Notes: generated by a model not told the origin, from the sequence alone. DNA of 64,000 nt from an uncultured Opitutia bacterium (GCA_903862955.1 CAIPAH010000013.1:124001-188000), one strand, 5' to 3'; shown: positions 24,448-34,241, counted from the first letter of the stretch. Numbers and translations are program-made.

Positions 24448-25365
24448 TCAGCAAATCATGCCCTGCTTGGCGCGGGGGCCGTGGCCGGCCGGGTCGGCGC
24501 CGACCCAACGCGCGTCGGCGGGCTGGCTGGCCCGCTGGTAACGGGTGTCGGACGAGAGCCGCACGCGGTGCGTCTGGTTGTCGAGACTGGCGTGCACCAT
24601 CGTCATCTTGAACGTGAGAAAATCGCCGGGCCGCCAGTGCGTGGCCGTGAGCCAGCGCCCGCCCAGCCGCTCGCGGAGGACGGTCGGGTTGAAGGTCAGC
24701 CAGCCGGGATGGCTCCAACCGCCCTTGCCGACCACCTTGTCGACGTGCTTGGGGTTGTTTTCGCAGTAGAGGTCCACATCCACCTCGAGGTAGTTCTTGA
24801 TGCGATCCGCTTTGTGGTGGGAGTCTTCCAGGAGAATCAAACCGCCGACTTCCAGCGGCACCTCGCCGTAGGGAATCCAGGCGGTGAGCAACTGGTGGGT
24901 GCCGCGGCTCATGTAGACGAGGTCGCAGTGTGGCGGCGTGCCCTGGCCATGGCTGATGGCACGAAACCACGTGTGGTCAAAGTGCCGCACCGGCTCGCCG
25001 AAGAGTTGCGCGTAAAATCCCAGCAGTTCCGGCCCGTAAACCACGCGATCCACGGCGGGGTTGTTCTTCGCCAGGTCGCCGCGGAAGCCGAGGGCCTTGT
25101 CCGGCCGGCACATCGCCTCGATCGCGGGGAAAGCCGGATCCAGCACGCCCTCGGCAGCCAGGCGGTCCGTCACGGACACGCGCGCCGCGTGGATCAAATC
25201 GGGATTGAAGAATCCGGGCACGAAAAGATAGCCGTCGTCATCCAGCCGCTGGCGCAGCACATCGGGCTGCGCGAGGCAATCGGCGGAGGAACGCAGCTCG
25301 CCGAATGCCTCGGGGGATGGGTCGAGCTCATGCTTGACGGAAAACAGCGGGGCGGAGGTGACCAT
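24448..25365 (-). CDS. Phytanoyl-CoA dioxygenase (PhyH) family oxygenase
   Basis: A 305-residue 2-oxoglutarate/Fe(II)-dependent oxygenase. The iron ligands are probably His146 and Asp148 in GTPPHCDLV and the distal His in NQTHRVRLSS near residue 271, followed by a conserved Arg for 2-oxoglutarate. Family members hydroxylate diverse small molecules, and in Planctomycetota and Verrucomicrobiota they are highly expanded; the substrate is not predictable. It is the first gene downstream of the convergent hairpin and probably forms its own unit, 86 nt from the ADOP permease stop on the same strand upstream. Confidence 0.85.
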   Translation of the reverse strand: MVTSAPLFSVKHELDPSPEAFGELRSSADCLAQPDVLRQRLDDDGYLFVPGFFNPDLIHAARVSVTDRLAAEGVLDPAFPAIEAMCRPDKALGFRGDLAKNNPAVDRVVYGPELLGFYAQLFGEPVRHFDHTWFRAISHGQGTPPHCDLVYMSRGTHQLLTAWIPYGEVPLEVGGLILLEDSHHKADRIKNYLEVDVDLYCENNPKHVDKVVGKGGWSHPGWLTFNPTVLRERLGGRWLTATHWRPGDFLTFKMTMVHASLDNQTHRVRLSSDTRYQRASQPADARWVGADPAGHGPRAKQGMIC

Positions 25366-25451
25366 CGTGGGGAAAACGTTGGGGGAAAAATTCGGCGGAC
25401 ATCACCTCGGCGGGGAACCGGCCGGCTGGCAAGCTCGCAGCGGCGAGGCCT

Positions 25452-28070
25452 TCACTCGCAGCGCAGCGCGACCATCGGGTCCACCTTGGTGGCGCGACGG
25501 GCCGGCAGCCAGCAGGCGACGAAGGCCACGCCGGCCAGCAGCACCATGATGGCCGCCAGCGTGAGCGGGTCGCGCGGGCTGACCTCGAAGAGCAGCCACT
25601 CGAGCGTGCCGGAGACCGCGATTGCGCCCACCAGCCCCAGCAGCAGCCCGGCGCCCACCATGCCGGCGCCTTCCCGCAGGATCATCCACAACACGTCGCG
25701 GCGTTGTGCGCCCAGGGCCATGCGAATGCCGATTTCACCGGTGCGCCGGCTGACGGCGTAGTTCATCACGCCATACACGCCGATGGCCGCGAGGAACAGG
25801 GCGGTGACGGCAAACACGCCGAGGAGAAACGTCATGAACCGTGTGACCAGGACGTTGAGCGTGGGCTGGCCAAAGATCGCATAGAGCGGGCCCGTCGGGA
25901 TGTCGGGATCGACGGCGTGAATGGCGGCCGCGACCGCGGGCTGCACTTGGCCGGCGGGCAGGTCGGTGCGAACGATGAAGGACGTGGAATGCGAGGGATT
26001 CTGGGCGTAGGGCTCGTAAACCTGCGCGCGCATCTGCAGCCCGCCGTTTTGGGCGACATCGCGGACGATGCCGACGATCTGGCGCCACGAATCCGGTCCG
26101 TTGCCAACGCTGATGCGCTGGCCGATGGGGTTGACGTCCGGAAAATACTGTCGCGCCAGGTTCTGGTTGATGAGTGCGACGCGCGGCGCGCCGGCCTGAT
26201 CGGCGGCGGTGAAGAGCCGGCCGCGCACCAGCGGGATATGCAGCATCTGGAAATAGCCCGGGGTGACGGCGTAGTAGTAGGCCGGCGGCAGTTCGACCGG
26301 CCCTGGCGGACGTCCCTCGATGGTGAAGAAAGTCCCGCCCATGCCCATCGTGGGCAGCGTGTGATTGGTGAAGGCGACGGCTTGGATCCCGGGCACGCGC
26401 AGGATGTTCGCGATGGCATGCTCAACGAAGGCCGTCCGCTGCGATTCCGAGGCGTATTTTTGCGGGATGAGCGCGATGTTGCTCATGTAGATGTTGGGCG
26501 CCCGGAATCCCGGGTCGAATTGCTCCAACCGGAGCAGGCTGCGGCCGACCAGGCCGGCACCAGCGAGCAGCATGAGCGCCAGGCCGACTTCGAGCACGAC
26601 CAGCAGGCTCCGCCGCCGGTGACGACGGGGGGCGTCGCTGGGACCGTGGCCGCCATCCTTGAGCGTTTCCGCCGCGTTGACTCCGGAAGCCTCGAGGGCG
26701 GGGATCAAGCCGAAGGCCACGCCGGTGCCGAGGGCGAGCAGGCAGGCAAAGACGAGCACCGGGCCGTCCATGGAAACTTCCTCCAGCCGCGGCAATCCCT
26801 CCGGCGCCAGGGCGACCAGGGCGCGCATGCCGCCGTAGCCCACGAGCACGCCCAAGGCGCCGCCCAGCACGGCAATCAGCAGGCTTTCGCTGAGGAGCTG
26901 GCGCACGATGCGGCCGCGACCGGCGCCGAGCACGACGCGGACCGCGATTTCCCGGTGCCGCGTGCTGGCCCGGGCCAGCAGCAGGTTGGCCACGTTCACG
27001 CAGGCGATCAGGAGCAGGAAAGTGACGGCGCCCAGCAACACGAGCAGCAGTGGCTGCACGCCGCCGACCTTGGCCTGCAGCAAGGGCTGGATTCTAACGC
27101 TCGAAAGTGCCTGCTCGGCCGGCGTATTCGGCGTTGGCCGGCGGTTGATCCGGTTCATTTCCTCCCGGGCCTGCGCCAGCGAAACGTCCGGCTTGAGGCG
27201 GCCCAGCACCAGCAAGGCCTGCCCGGCGGAATTGCGCGAAAGGTTCAGCACGCAGGGCGTGTAGAGATCCGCGCGCCGGTCAAATTGGTAAGTGTCGGGC
27301 ATGACGCCGATGATGGTGCAGCGACGTTCGTCGAGCCGGATGCTCTGGCCGATCACGGAGGCCCGGCCACCGAACTGGCTCAGCCACAGGTCGTGGCTGA
27401 GGATCACCACGTTGTCCTTGCCGGGTTGGTCTTCCCCCGGCTGGAAATCGCGCCCGAGGGCGGGAGTCGTTTGCAGGATGCCGAAGTAGGCCGTGGTGAC
27501 GCGCTGCGCGAACACGCGCCGGGGTTCGCCCTCGCCGGTGAGATTGTAGGGCCCGTAAACCCAGGCGGCGAGCGCGGTGAATCCCCTGGCCTCGCGGACC
27601 CACGCGAGAAAGCTGGCCGGCGTTGCGCCCGACTGGGCGCCGCGCGGCGACCGCAGGCTCAGCACCACCAGCTCGGACGAGCGGGGATAGTCCAGCGGAC
27701 GCAGCAGCACGCTGTTGACCACGCTGAAGATGGCCGTGGTGGCGCCGATGCCGAGGGCCAGCGTGAGGACGGCGACGACGGTGAAGCCGGGCTGCTTGCG
27801 CAACATCCGCAGGCCGAAGCGCAGGTCACGGCCCAGGGCGTCAAGCCACGCCCAGCCGTGCTCGTCGCGGGCGATTTCCTTGAGCTGTTCGACGCCGCCG
27901 AATTCCCGCTGCGCGGCAAAGCGAGCCTCCTCGCGGGAAAGACCCGTGGCGACAAAGTCGTCGGTGCGCTGCTCCAGGTGCAGCCTCATTTCCTCCGCCA
28001 TGTCCGCCTCCCATTGCCGTCGGCCGAACAAGGCGCGCAGCCGCAACCAGGCCTGATGAAGCAAGTTCAT
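25452..28070 (-). CDS. ADOP-family orphan ABC permease (MacB/FtsX type), isolated copy
   Basis: An 872-residue protein. Residues 1-75 are the permease prefix domain (EADMAEEMRLHLEQ, then FGGVEQLKE); a first helix lies near 95-117, followed by a MacB-type periplasmic core, three FtsX helices about 340-440, a second core domain and a last group of helices. It ends ARRATKVDPMVALRCE, the family C-terminal signature. ADOP proteins are duplicated FtsX permeases usually without a dedicated ATPase gene; their substrates are unknown. Unlike the five at 49661-63526 it has no PadR gene beside it. Confidence 0.93.
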   Translation of the reverse strand: MNLLHQAWLRLRALFGRRQWEADMAEEMRLHLEQRTDDFVATGLSREEARFAAQREFGGVEQLKEIARDEHGWAWLDALGRDLRFGLRMLRKQPGFTVVAVLTLALGIGATTAIFSVVNSVLLRPLDYPRSSELVVLSLRSPRGAQSGATPASFLAWVREARGFTALAAWVYGPYNLTGEGEPRRVFAQRVTTAYFGILQTTPALGRDFQPGEDQPGKDNVVILSHDLWLSQFGGRASVIGQSIRLDERRCTIIGVMPDTYQFDRRADLYTPCVLNLSRNSAGQALLVLGRLKPDVSLAQAREEMNRINRRPTPNTPAEQALSSVRIQPLLQAKVGGVQPLLLVLLGAVTFLLLIACVNVANLLLARASTRHREIAVRVVLGAGRGRIVRQLLSESLLIAVLGGALGVLVGYGGMRALVALAPEGLPRLEEVSMDGPVLVFACLLALGTGVAFGLIPALEASGVNAAETLKDGGHGPSDAPRRHRRRSLLVVLEVGLALMLLAGAGLVGRSLLRLEQFDPGFRAPNIYMSNIALIPQKYASESQRTAFVEHAIANILRVPGIQAVAFTNHTLPTMGMGGTFFTIEGRPPGPVELPPAYYYAVTPGYFQMLHIPLVRGRLFTAADQAGAPRVALINQNLARQYFPDVNPIGQRISVGNGPDSWRQIVGIVRDVAQNGGLQMRAQVYEPYAQNPSHSTSFIVRTDLPAGQVQPAVAAAIHAVDPDIPTGPLYAIFGQPTLNVLVTRFMTFLLGVFAVTALFLAAIGVYGVMNYAVSRRTGEIGIRMALGAQRRDVLWMILREGAGMVGAGLLLGLVGAIAVSGTLEWLLFEVSPRDPLTLAAIMVLLAGVAFVACWLPARRATKVDPMVALRCE

Positions 28071-28211
28071 GACGGCTCAGACCGGACGAGGCGCGATGGC
28101 GGGATGGGGCATGGCGGTTACTCAGACAGTCGAGGGGAGGGAAAGCCGTCGGTCAGGTCAACTTATTGCGGGCCGGCTGCGACTTTTCGCGGCGAGCGGG
28201 GTTCTGGAGAC

Positions 28212-28502
28212 ATGAAAACCTTCGGAAAAGTCCTCCTGATCGTGCTCCTCGCCCTCGTTTGCCTCCGGCTGCTGCCCCTCCTGATGGGCGCGTCGCTCCT
28301 GGCGCTGGCCGCGCTGTTCGGCGTCGCAATCGTCCTGGCCGGCGGCGTGGCGGCGGTGGCCGCAACCGGCCTATCGGCCGTGGCAGCCCTTCTGGCGGTG
28401 GTGTTGGTCGCGGCCGCGGTGCTGGCGCCGATCTGGCTGCCGGTGCTTGCGATTATCGGGCTGGTTTCGCTCTGCCGTCGGGGCGGCCGTTCGGCGGCCT
28501 GA
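28212..28502 (+). CDS. Small hydrophobic membrane protein
   Basis: A 96-residue protein that is almost entirely hydrophobic, with three or four helices rich in Leu, Ala and Val, and the tail RRGGRSAA. A GGAGA site precedes the ATG at 28212. The long frame on the plus strand that runs in from the left is a shadow of the permease gene; only this last part has a start with a ribosome site. It is divergent from the permease. No family is recognised. Confidence 0.6.
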   Translation: MKTFGKVLLIVLLALVCLRLLPLLMGASLLALAALFGVAIVLAGGVAAVAATGLSAVAALLAVVLVAAAVLAPIWLPVLAIIGLVSLCRRGGRSAA

Positions 28503-28510
28503 GGAGTTTG

Positions 28511-28561
28511 CCCACGGATCACACGGAATCGGTGCCGGTTCCCTTCGGTGTGTTCCGTGGG
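28511..28561. repeat. Inverted repeat, family D (CCCACGGATCACACGGAA)
   Basis: Arms 28511-28528 and 28544-28561 pair at 16 of 18 positions around a 15-nt loop, 8 nt after the stop of the small membrane protein. CACGGA units repeat with about 10-nt spacing. A related element is at 63531-63630. Confidence 0.85.
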
Positions 28562-28618
28562 CGATCCCCGTGCTTTCGGATTGGCGTGGTGGCGGGTGGT
28601 TTGTTTGCTCGGCGGCTC

Positions 28619-29314
28619 ATGACGGGTGAACTTCCCTCCAGCATCATTGCGAGCATCAGCTTCATCGGCCGCGGCGGCGGGACGGTGAAGACGCTGGAAG
28701 GGTTCAGGAAAGGGCATCACACGGTGCCCGACGCGGCCAACGCGGTGACGAATGCGTTTTTGGGAAAGATCTGCGAACGCGAGCTGGCGGCGTCGGCGGA
28801 GAAGCTTTTCCAGGACACGCGCACCCGGCTGGGCTACAAGCGGAAGGACGTCAGCCTCACGGTCGCGGGCGCCACGGCGGTGCTGACGGCGAAGGATTTC
28901 ACGGTGGAGATTTCCTACGCGCTCGATGACGCCGCGCCCGCGCGTTACGTCGTGACAACCGTGTTGCGCGACCTGCGGGACGGCGACCTGGCGCAGCGGG
29001 ACGAGTTTGCCGCGTGCTTTGCGGGGAAGTTTACCGAGCTGGCTTTTGCGCTCCGGAAAGGGGCCAAAGTCGAGTCCATCGTGGACGTGATTGAGAATCT
29101 CGACGGCGAGGGCGGGCTGACGGTGACGTATCCCTCGGACTGTCGCGAATGCGTGATCGCCGTGGAAGGAGTGGACGCGAAAGTGCGCTGCACGGGAGCG
29201 GCGCTGGAGATGGTTTTTCCCCGGGCGGGAGCGCCGCACGAGCTGATGGCGGCGTTTGCGGCGGTGCGGGGAGCGTTCGCGGTGACGCGCGAGCTGGCGG
29301 GATTGCTGGGCTAA
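28619..29314 (+). CDS. Unknown soluble protein
   Basis: A 231-residue protein starting MTGELPSSIIASISFIG. The ATG at 28619 is chosen because the frame upstream runs through an inverted repeat and the previous gene. It has alternating strand and helix segments, with KDVSLTVAGATAVLTAKDF and an acidic middle, and no signal peptide or membrane helix. Lys and Arg content is higher in the N-terminal half. No catalytic motif is visible and I do not recognise a family. It lies 133 nt before the GH78-like gene on the same strand. Confidence 0.65.
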   Translation: MTGELPSSIIASISFIGRGGGTVKTLEGFRKGHHTVPDAANAVTNAFLGKICERELAASAEKLFQDTRTRLGYKRKDVSLTVAGATAVLTAKDFTVEISYALDDAAPARYVVTTVLRDLRDGDLAQRDEFAACFAGKFTELAFALRKGAKVESIVDVIENLDGEGGLTVTYPSDCRECVIAVEGVDAKVRCTGAALEMVFPRAGAPHELMAAFAAVRGAFAVTRELAGLLG

Positions 29315-29447
29315 ACGGCCGGCTGAAGAAATCGCTCGCCGGGCGGGCGGTGGGCGGCGAAAAAGCGGAATGCTTTTTGCCCCCTTTGCCGGAGAAGCCG
29401 TCGGTCGGCGCATCCCCAATCCGCCGGTTCCCCACGGCACGCCCAAC

Positions 29448-31778
29448 ATGGAGCCCCGGCACCCGCTCGACGCGGCTGCGTGGCTGTGGCACCCGGACCT
29501 CGCGGAAGGCGTCCCGGGCTGCGTGCTCTTCCGGCTGAACGTAAAGTCGGCGCGCGCCGAAACGGTGCAGCTGCAGGTGAGCGCGGACTTGTGCTACACG
29601 CTGGCGCTGGACGGTGCGGTGATCGCCCGCGGTCCGGATACGGGCGACGTGTCGCATTGGTCGTATGCGACCTACGAAGTGAAATTGAGCGCCGGGGCGC
29701 ATCGTCTCGAAGCGCTGGTCTGGTGGGCGCGCGCGCCGCAGGCGCCTGAGGGCCGCATGAGCTGGCGCGGAGGTTTTGCATGCGCCGGGTTGGACCGCGC
29801 CGCGGCGCGGTTCACGACGGGCATCGCCCCGTGGCGCGTCGGCCGGCTGCAGGGGTTGGCGTGGGGCGAGAAGCTGAACCGTTCGTATCACGTCATCGGT
29901 TGCGCGGGGCACATGGACCTTTCCAAGCTGGATGCGCGGCACGTGAAATGGGTGAAGCCGGCCGTGGTGCGCGGCCCGATCCCGGTCAATGTGACGGGCA
30001 TCGTCGAAGCAGGCTGGACGCTGCAGCCGTCCGCGTTGCCCGAGCAGCGCCACGACCTGTGGCGCGGCGGCCGGGTGCGGGCGCAATTGCCGCGGTTTGC
30101 CCGGGCGCAAAATTTCAAATTCGGGCCGGAGGTGGCGCCGGAAAAGGTGGTTGGCTGGACGCGTCTGCTGCGTGACGGCACCCCGCTGGAGCTGCCGGCG
30201 CGGCACGAAGTCACGGTGCTGATCGACACGGACGATTATCTCTGCGGCTACCCGTTGCTGGAATTTTCCGGTGGCGCGGGCACGACGGTGCGCTGGGAAT
30301 GGGCGGAGTCGCTCTTCGACCGGCTGGCGCCGGAAATCGACAACACGCCGGGGCCGAAGGGCGACCGCGGAGCGGTGGCGGGGAAGACCTTCATGGGCTT
30401 TGGTGACAAGTGGCGGCTGGGCGGGAGCGGACGCCGGTGGACGAGCTCGCCGTGGTGGCGGGCGGGACGCTACCTGATGATCAGCGTGCAGGTTGGGGCG
30501 AAGCCGGTGGTGCTCCACACGCTGGCAGTGGAGCGCACGGGCTTCCCGTTCGCGCCGCGGGCGACGTTTGTGTCCGACGATGCCACGCTGCCGCCGATCC
30601 TGGAGCTGAGCGAACGCGGGCTGCGCGCGTGCATGCACGACATCTTCGTCGATTGCCCGTATTACGAGCAAATGATGTACGTGGCCGACACGCGCATCCA
30701 GATGCTGCTGGCCTACGTCATGGCGGGCGAGGAGCGGCTCCCGCGGCGCGGCATGGAGCTATTCGACCTCTCGCGCGGGCGCAGCGGCTATCCGACGATG
30801 CGGCATCCGTCGTATCTGCGGCAGGAGAGTGCGACGTTCGCGATGATCTGGCCGTGGATGCTGCATGACTTTGCGCTCTGGCGCGACGACCAGCCCTGGC
30901 TGCAGCAACGGCTGCCCGGGATGCGGGCGCTGCTGGAGGCGCTGCAGACAGAGGAGGATTCCGACGGCTTGCTGGTGAAGCCGCCCGGCTGGCTGTTCAT
31001 GGACTGGGTGCCGGGCTGGTATGCCGGTTGGCCGCCGGGCCAGCGCGAAGGCCGGCGCTCTGCGCTGATCAGCCTGCAGTATTTGCTGACGCTGCAGCGC
31101 GCGGCGGAGCTGGAGAACTGGGCGGGCGATGCGCGGATGGCGTCACGCTGGTCGGAGCGCGCGGCGAAGGTCGCGGCGTCGCTGGGCCGGGTTTTCTGGG
31201 ACGAGGCGAGGGGACTGTGGGCGGACGACGAATCCCACGCGACCTTCAGCCAGCATGCGCAGGCGTTTGCGGTGATCGGCGGATTGCGCGTGCCGGATCC
31301 GGCCAAGTGGGCGGACGCGGCGGCCAACGGCCTCGCGGCGGCGACGATCTATTTCCAGCACTACCTGTTCGAGGCGCTGGGCAAAGCCGGCCGCGCGGAC
31401 CTGGTGTTGGAGAAATTGGCCATGTGGCGCGGGCTGGTGACGCAGGGCTTCAAGACGCCCGTCGAGAGTCCCGAGCCGGCGCGGTCGGATTGCCACGCGT
31501 GGGGGGCGCACCCCGTGTTTCATCTGCATGCGACGGTGGCGGGCATCCGCCCGACCGCGCCGGGCTTCCGGCAGGTGCGCATCGCGCCGCAGCCGGGCAC
31601 GCTCAAGAAAATCGAAAGCGACCTGCCGCATCCGCGCGGAACGATCCGGCTGCGCGCGAATTTTGCGAACGGCCGCGTCGAGGCGACGGTCGACCTGCCG
31701 CCGGAGACGACCGGCGTGTTTGTCTGGGCGGGGAAAGAAACCGCGCTGGAGGCGGGCAGCCAGATGGTGCGGGTCTGA
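29448..31778 (+). CDS. GH78-like alpha-L-rhamnosidase
   Basis: A 776-residue protein. The N-terminal half holds beta-sandwich domains (a carbohydrate-binding-type fold with DLCYTLALDGAVIARGP). The (alpha/alpha)6 catalytic part begins near residue 400 with HDIFVDCPYYEQMMYVADTR, which corresponds to the GH78 segment with catalytic acidic residues, and ends with a beta-domain containing GIRPTAPGFRQVRIAPQPG. The enzyme would remove terminal L-rhamnose from glycans. No signal peptide is seen at the chosen ATG, so it may be cytoplasmic. The substrate is inferred from family only. Confidence 0.82.
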   Translation: MEPRHPLDAAAWLWHPDLAEGVPGCVLFRLNVKSARAETVQLQVSADLCYTLALDGAVIARGPDTGDVSHWSYATYEVKLSAGAHRLEALVWWARAPQAPEGRMSWRGGFACAGLDRAAARFTTGIAPWRVGRLQGLAWGEKLNRSYHVIGCAGHMDLSKLDARHVKWVKPAVVRGPIPVNVTGIVEAGWTLQPSALPEQRHDLWRGGRVRAQLPRFARAQNFKFGPEVAPEKVVGWTRLLRDGTPLELPARHEVTVLIDTDDYLCGYPLLEFSGGAGTTVRWEWAESLFDRLAPEIDNTPGPKGDRGAVAGKTFMGFGDKWRLGGSGRRWTSSPWWRAGRYLMISVQVGAKPVVLHTLAVERTGFPFAPRATFVSDDATLPPILELSERGLRACMHDIFVDCPYYEQMMYVADTRIQMLLAYVMAGEERLPRRGMELFDLSRGRSGYPTMRHPSYLRQESATFAMIWPWMLHDFALWRDDQPWLQQRLPGMRALLEALQTEEDSDGLLVKPPGWLFMDWVPGWYAGWPPGQREGRRSALISLQYLLTLQRAAELENWAGDARMASRWSERAAKVAASLGRVFWDEARGLWADDESHATFSQHAQAFAVIGGLRVPDPAKWADAAANGLAAATIYFQHYLFEALGKAGRADLVLEKLAMWRGLVTQGFKTPVESPEPARSDCHAWGAHPVFHLHATVAGIRPTAPGFRQVRIAPQPGTLKKIESDLPHPRGTIRLRANFANGRVEATVDLPPETTGVFVWAGKETALEAGSQMVRV

Positions 31779-31810
31779 CCGCGGCTCCAAATGGCTGCTG
31801 GCGATGGAGA

Positions 31811-31828
31811 CGCGGCGCCCTCGCCGCG
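31811..31828. terminator. GC-rich hairpin between convergent genes
   Basis: Stem CGCGGCG (31811-31817), loop CCCT, stem CGCCGCG (31822-31828), in the 62-nt gap between the convergent GH78-like gene and mdh. There is no T-run, so termination by it is only probable. Confidence 0.5.
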
Positions 31829-31840
31829 TTGCATTGCCCG

Positions 31841-32824
31841 TCAGCTGATCATCTCGGCGACGAAGGCGCGCTCTTCCACGAGCTCCTTGTTCGTCGCGGC
31901 GATCTTGGACTTGGCGAAGTCGTCCATCGCGTAGCCGGTGATCACCTCGTAGCTGCCGGGGGTCGTCGTGCGGACCGGCATGCCGGCCCAGACGTTGGCG
32001 TCGAAGCCGTAGAGGCCGTTCGATTTGACGGCGATGGAATGGATGGCGCCGGGCGTCACGAGGGAGCGCACATGGTCCAAGAGCGCGTTGGCGGCGGAGG
32101 CGGCGGAGGACAGGCCGCGGGCGGCGATGACGGCGGCGCCGCGCTTGCCGACGGTCTCACAGAATGCTCCCTGCAGCCAGGCGGTGTCGGTGATGACAGA
32201 CGTCGCGGGCTGGCCGTTGATCGTGGCGTGGGCGTAGGCCGGGAACATGGTCGGGCTGTGGTTGCCGTAGATGAAGATGTCCTTCACGGCGGTGAGATCC
32301 ACGCCGGCCTTCTTCGCGAGCTGGGTCTGCGCGCGGTTCTGGTCGAGGCGGACCATGGCGGTGAAACGCTCGGGCGGCAGGCGCCTGGCCTGGCTGGCGG
32401 CGATCATGCAGTTCGTGTTGGCGGGATTACCGACGACGGCCACGCGCGCATCGGCGGCGGCGACGGCGTCGATGATCTTGCCCTGGCCGATAAAGATCTT
32501 GCCGTTGTCCTTGAGCAGGTCGGCGCGCTCCATGCCGGGTCCGCGGGGCTTGGCGCCGACGAGGAGGCACCAGTTGGCGTCCTTGAAACCGATCTCGGCC
32601 GAGTCCGTCTGCACGATGCCCTTGAGCAGCGGGAACGCGCAGTCGTCGAGTTCCATCGCGACGCCGCCGAGGGCGAGCATGGCCTTCTCGATCGGGGCCT
32701 CGATGAGCTGGAGGATGACAGGCTGGTCGGGTCCAAACATGGCGCCAGAGGCGATGCGGAAAAGGAGGGAGTAGCCGATCTGGCCGGCTGCACCGGTGAC
32801 GGCGACGCGAATGGGAGATTTCAT
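31841..32824 (-). CDS. mdh: Malate dehydrogenase
   Basis: A 327-residue cytoplasmic-type NAD-dependent malate dehydrogenase. The nucleotide loop is GAAGQIG at 11-17, substrate arginines lie in [15 protein letters not shown] and LDQNRA, and the catalytic His is in [11 protein letters not shown] near residue 190. It interconverts malate and oxaloacetate in the citric acid cycle. The length and motifs match the MDH type with the GAAGQIG loop. The gene follows the DAHP synthase gene on the same strand after a 167-nt gap that holds an inverted repeat. Confidence 0.96.
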   Translation of the reverse strand: MKSPIRVAVTGAAGQIGYSLLFRIASGAMFGPDQPVILQLIEAPIEKAMLALGGVAMELDDCAFPLLKGIVQTDSAEIGFKDANWCLLVGAKPRGPGMERADLLKDNGKIFIGQGKIIDAVAAADARVAVVGNPANTNCMIAASQARRLPPERFTAMVRLDQNRAQTQLAKKAGVDLTAVKDIFIYGNHSPTMFPAYAHATINGQPATSVITDTAWLQGAFCETVGKRGAAVIAARGLSSAASAANALLDHVRSLVTPGAIHSIAVKSNGLYGFDANVWAGMPVRTTTPGSYEVITGYAMDDFAKSKIAATNKELVEERAFVAEMIS

Positions 32825-32899
32825 TGGAACGACAGGGGTGAGGGAAGGGTTTTGATGGAGAAACGGGGAAATCCGGCCTGAGGGAGTAAGTCGAGGAAG

Positions 32900-32996
32900 A
32901 ATGACGAATGCCTAATGCCAAATGACTAATGTCGGGACGGAATGGGTGGATCCGAGCTGGCCGGCATTAGACATCAGTCATTGGTCATTAGTCATT
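32900..32996. repeat. Inverted repeat, family I (AATGACTAATGACCAATG)
   Basis: Arms 32900-32931 and 32965-32996 pair at roughly three quarters of 32 positions. Both are built from AATG units about 8 nt apart. The right arm contains the stop codon of the DAHP synthase gene (minus strand, 32992-32994). Confidence 0.75.
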
Positions 32997-34065
32997 GCGC
33001 CGCGGCGGCGGGCTTGAACCGCGGGGCGAGGGCGGCGTGGAGTTCGCGGACGAGCTTTTCGGTGGTCGGCCAGTCGATGCACGCGTCGGTGATGGAGACG
33101 CCGTAACGGAGCTGGTCTTTGGGCTGGGGGAATTTCTGGCTGCCGGCGCCGAGGTTGCTCTCGATCATGACGCCCATGATGGAGGCGTTGCCGGCGCTGA
33201 ATTGCCCGAGGAGCTCGCGCATGACCTCGGGCTGGCGCTCGGGCTGTTTGGCGGAGTTGTCGTGCGAGCAGTCGACGAGGATGGCCTTGGGCAGGCCGGC
33301 CTTCTCAAGGAGTGTCTCGGTTTGCGCGATGTGCGCGGGCGAGTAGTTGGGCCCGCCGCCGCCGCCGCGGAGGACGACGTGGCAGTCGGGATTGCCGCGC
33401 GTGACAATGGCGGAGGCGGAGCCGTCGAGGTTGATGCCGAGGAAGGTGTGCGGTTGGGCGGCGGCCTTGATGGCGTTGATGGCGGTGGCGATGGAGCCGT
33501 CGGTGCCGTTCTTGAAACCCAGCGGCATCGAAAGACCCGAGGCCATTTGGCGGTGGGTCTGCGACTCAGCGGTGCGCGCGCCGATGGCGGACCAGCAAAT
33601 GAGGTCGGCGATGTATTGCGGCGTGATCGGATCGAGCAGCTCCGTCGCCGTGGGCAGGCCGAGGTCGAGCACGTCGCGCAGGAAAGTCCGCGCGAGGCGC
33701 AGGCCGGCGGCGATGTCATGGGAACCATCGAGGTGGGGATCCATGATCAGGCCTTTCCAGCCAACCGTCGTGCGGGGCTTCTCGAAGTACACGCGCATCA
33801 CGATCATCACGCGGTCGGACACCTCGCGGGCGAGCGCGGCGAGGCGGGTGGCATAGTCGCGTCCGGCGGCCAGGTCGTGGATCGAGCAGGGCCCGACGAT
33901 CAGGAGAAAACGTTTGTCGTCGGTGAAGATGAGCCGGTGGATTTCCCGGCGGGCGCGGGTGACGAATTCCGCCTGGACCTCGCTCTTGGGCAGCTCCGCC
34001 AGCAGTGCAGCGGGCGACGGCAGGGCACGGGTCTCGACGACATTGATGTCCGATGTTCTCTGCAT
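32992..34065 (-). CDS. aroG: Class I 3-deoxy-7-phosphoheptulonate (DAHP) synthase
   Basis: A 357-residue type I-alpha DAHP synthase. It has GPCSIHD at 58-64, KPRTTVGWKGL, the IGARTAESQTHRQMASGLS segment that forms the phosphoenolpyruvate site, and DCSHDNSAKQ near the C terminus. It condenses phosphoenolpyruvate with erythrose 4-phosphate, the first step of aromatic amino acid synthesis. The ATG at 34065 is preferred over an open extension to 34197, which starts with GTG and runs through repeats. The paralogue it represents (Phe, Tyr or Trp sensitive) cannot be told from the sequence. Its leader contains terminator-like hairpins. Confidence 0.95.
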   Translation of the reverse strand: MQRTSDINVVETRALPSPAALLAELPKSEVQAEFVTRARREIHRLIFTDDKRFLLIVGPCSIHDLAAGRDYATRLAALAREVSDRVMIVMRVYFEKPRTTVGWKGLIMDPHLDGSHDIAAGLRLARTFLRDVLDLGLPTATELLDPITPQYIADLICWSAIGARTAESQTHRQMASGLSMPLGFKNGTDGSIATAINAIKAAAQPHTFLGINLDGSASAIVTRGNPDCHVVLRGGGGGPNYSPAHIAQTETLLEKAGLPKAILVDCSHDNSAKQPERQPEVMRELLGQFSAGNASIMGVMIESNLGAGSQKFPQPKDQLRYGVSITDACIDWPTTEKLVRELHAALAPRFKPAAAAQ

Positions 34066-34103
34066 GAACTGCCAGCTTGGCGGGCGGGGATGGCGCGGCG
34101 CAA

Positions 34104-34131
34104 GCCCGCCTTCGCCCAGGCTACGGCGGGC
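34104..34131. repeat. Short inverted repeat in the DAHP synthase leader
   Basis: Stem GCCCGCC (34104-34110) and GGCGGGC (34125-34131) around a 14-nt loop containing TTCGCCCAGGCTAC. It lies 39 nt upstream of the ATG on the minus-strand transcript. Confidence 0.6.
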
Positions 34132-34178
34132 AGGCCTTCCTCGATTGGATTCCATGTCGCGAGGAGCGAAATCCGGGC

Positions 34179-34220
34179 AAAAAAAGTGGCCGGCCACTTA
34201 CCCCTAAGTGGCCGGCCTTT
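34179..34220 (-). terminator. Intrinsic terminator in the DAHP synthase leader
   Basis: On the minus strand a perfect 13-bp stem (34217-34205 with 34200-34188, sequence GGCCGGCCACTTA) closes a GGGG loop and is followed by AC and seven T residues (34185-34179). Before the stem are three A residues that can pair with the T-run. It lies 114 nt upstream of the gene, inside what should be the 5' leader, so it may be an attenuator or may end a short leader RNA. On the plus strand the right arm is followed by TTTGCTTTCTT and could also terminate. Confidence 0.78.
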
Positions 34221-34241
34221 GCTTTCTTAGTTACCCCAAAA

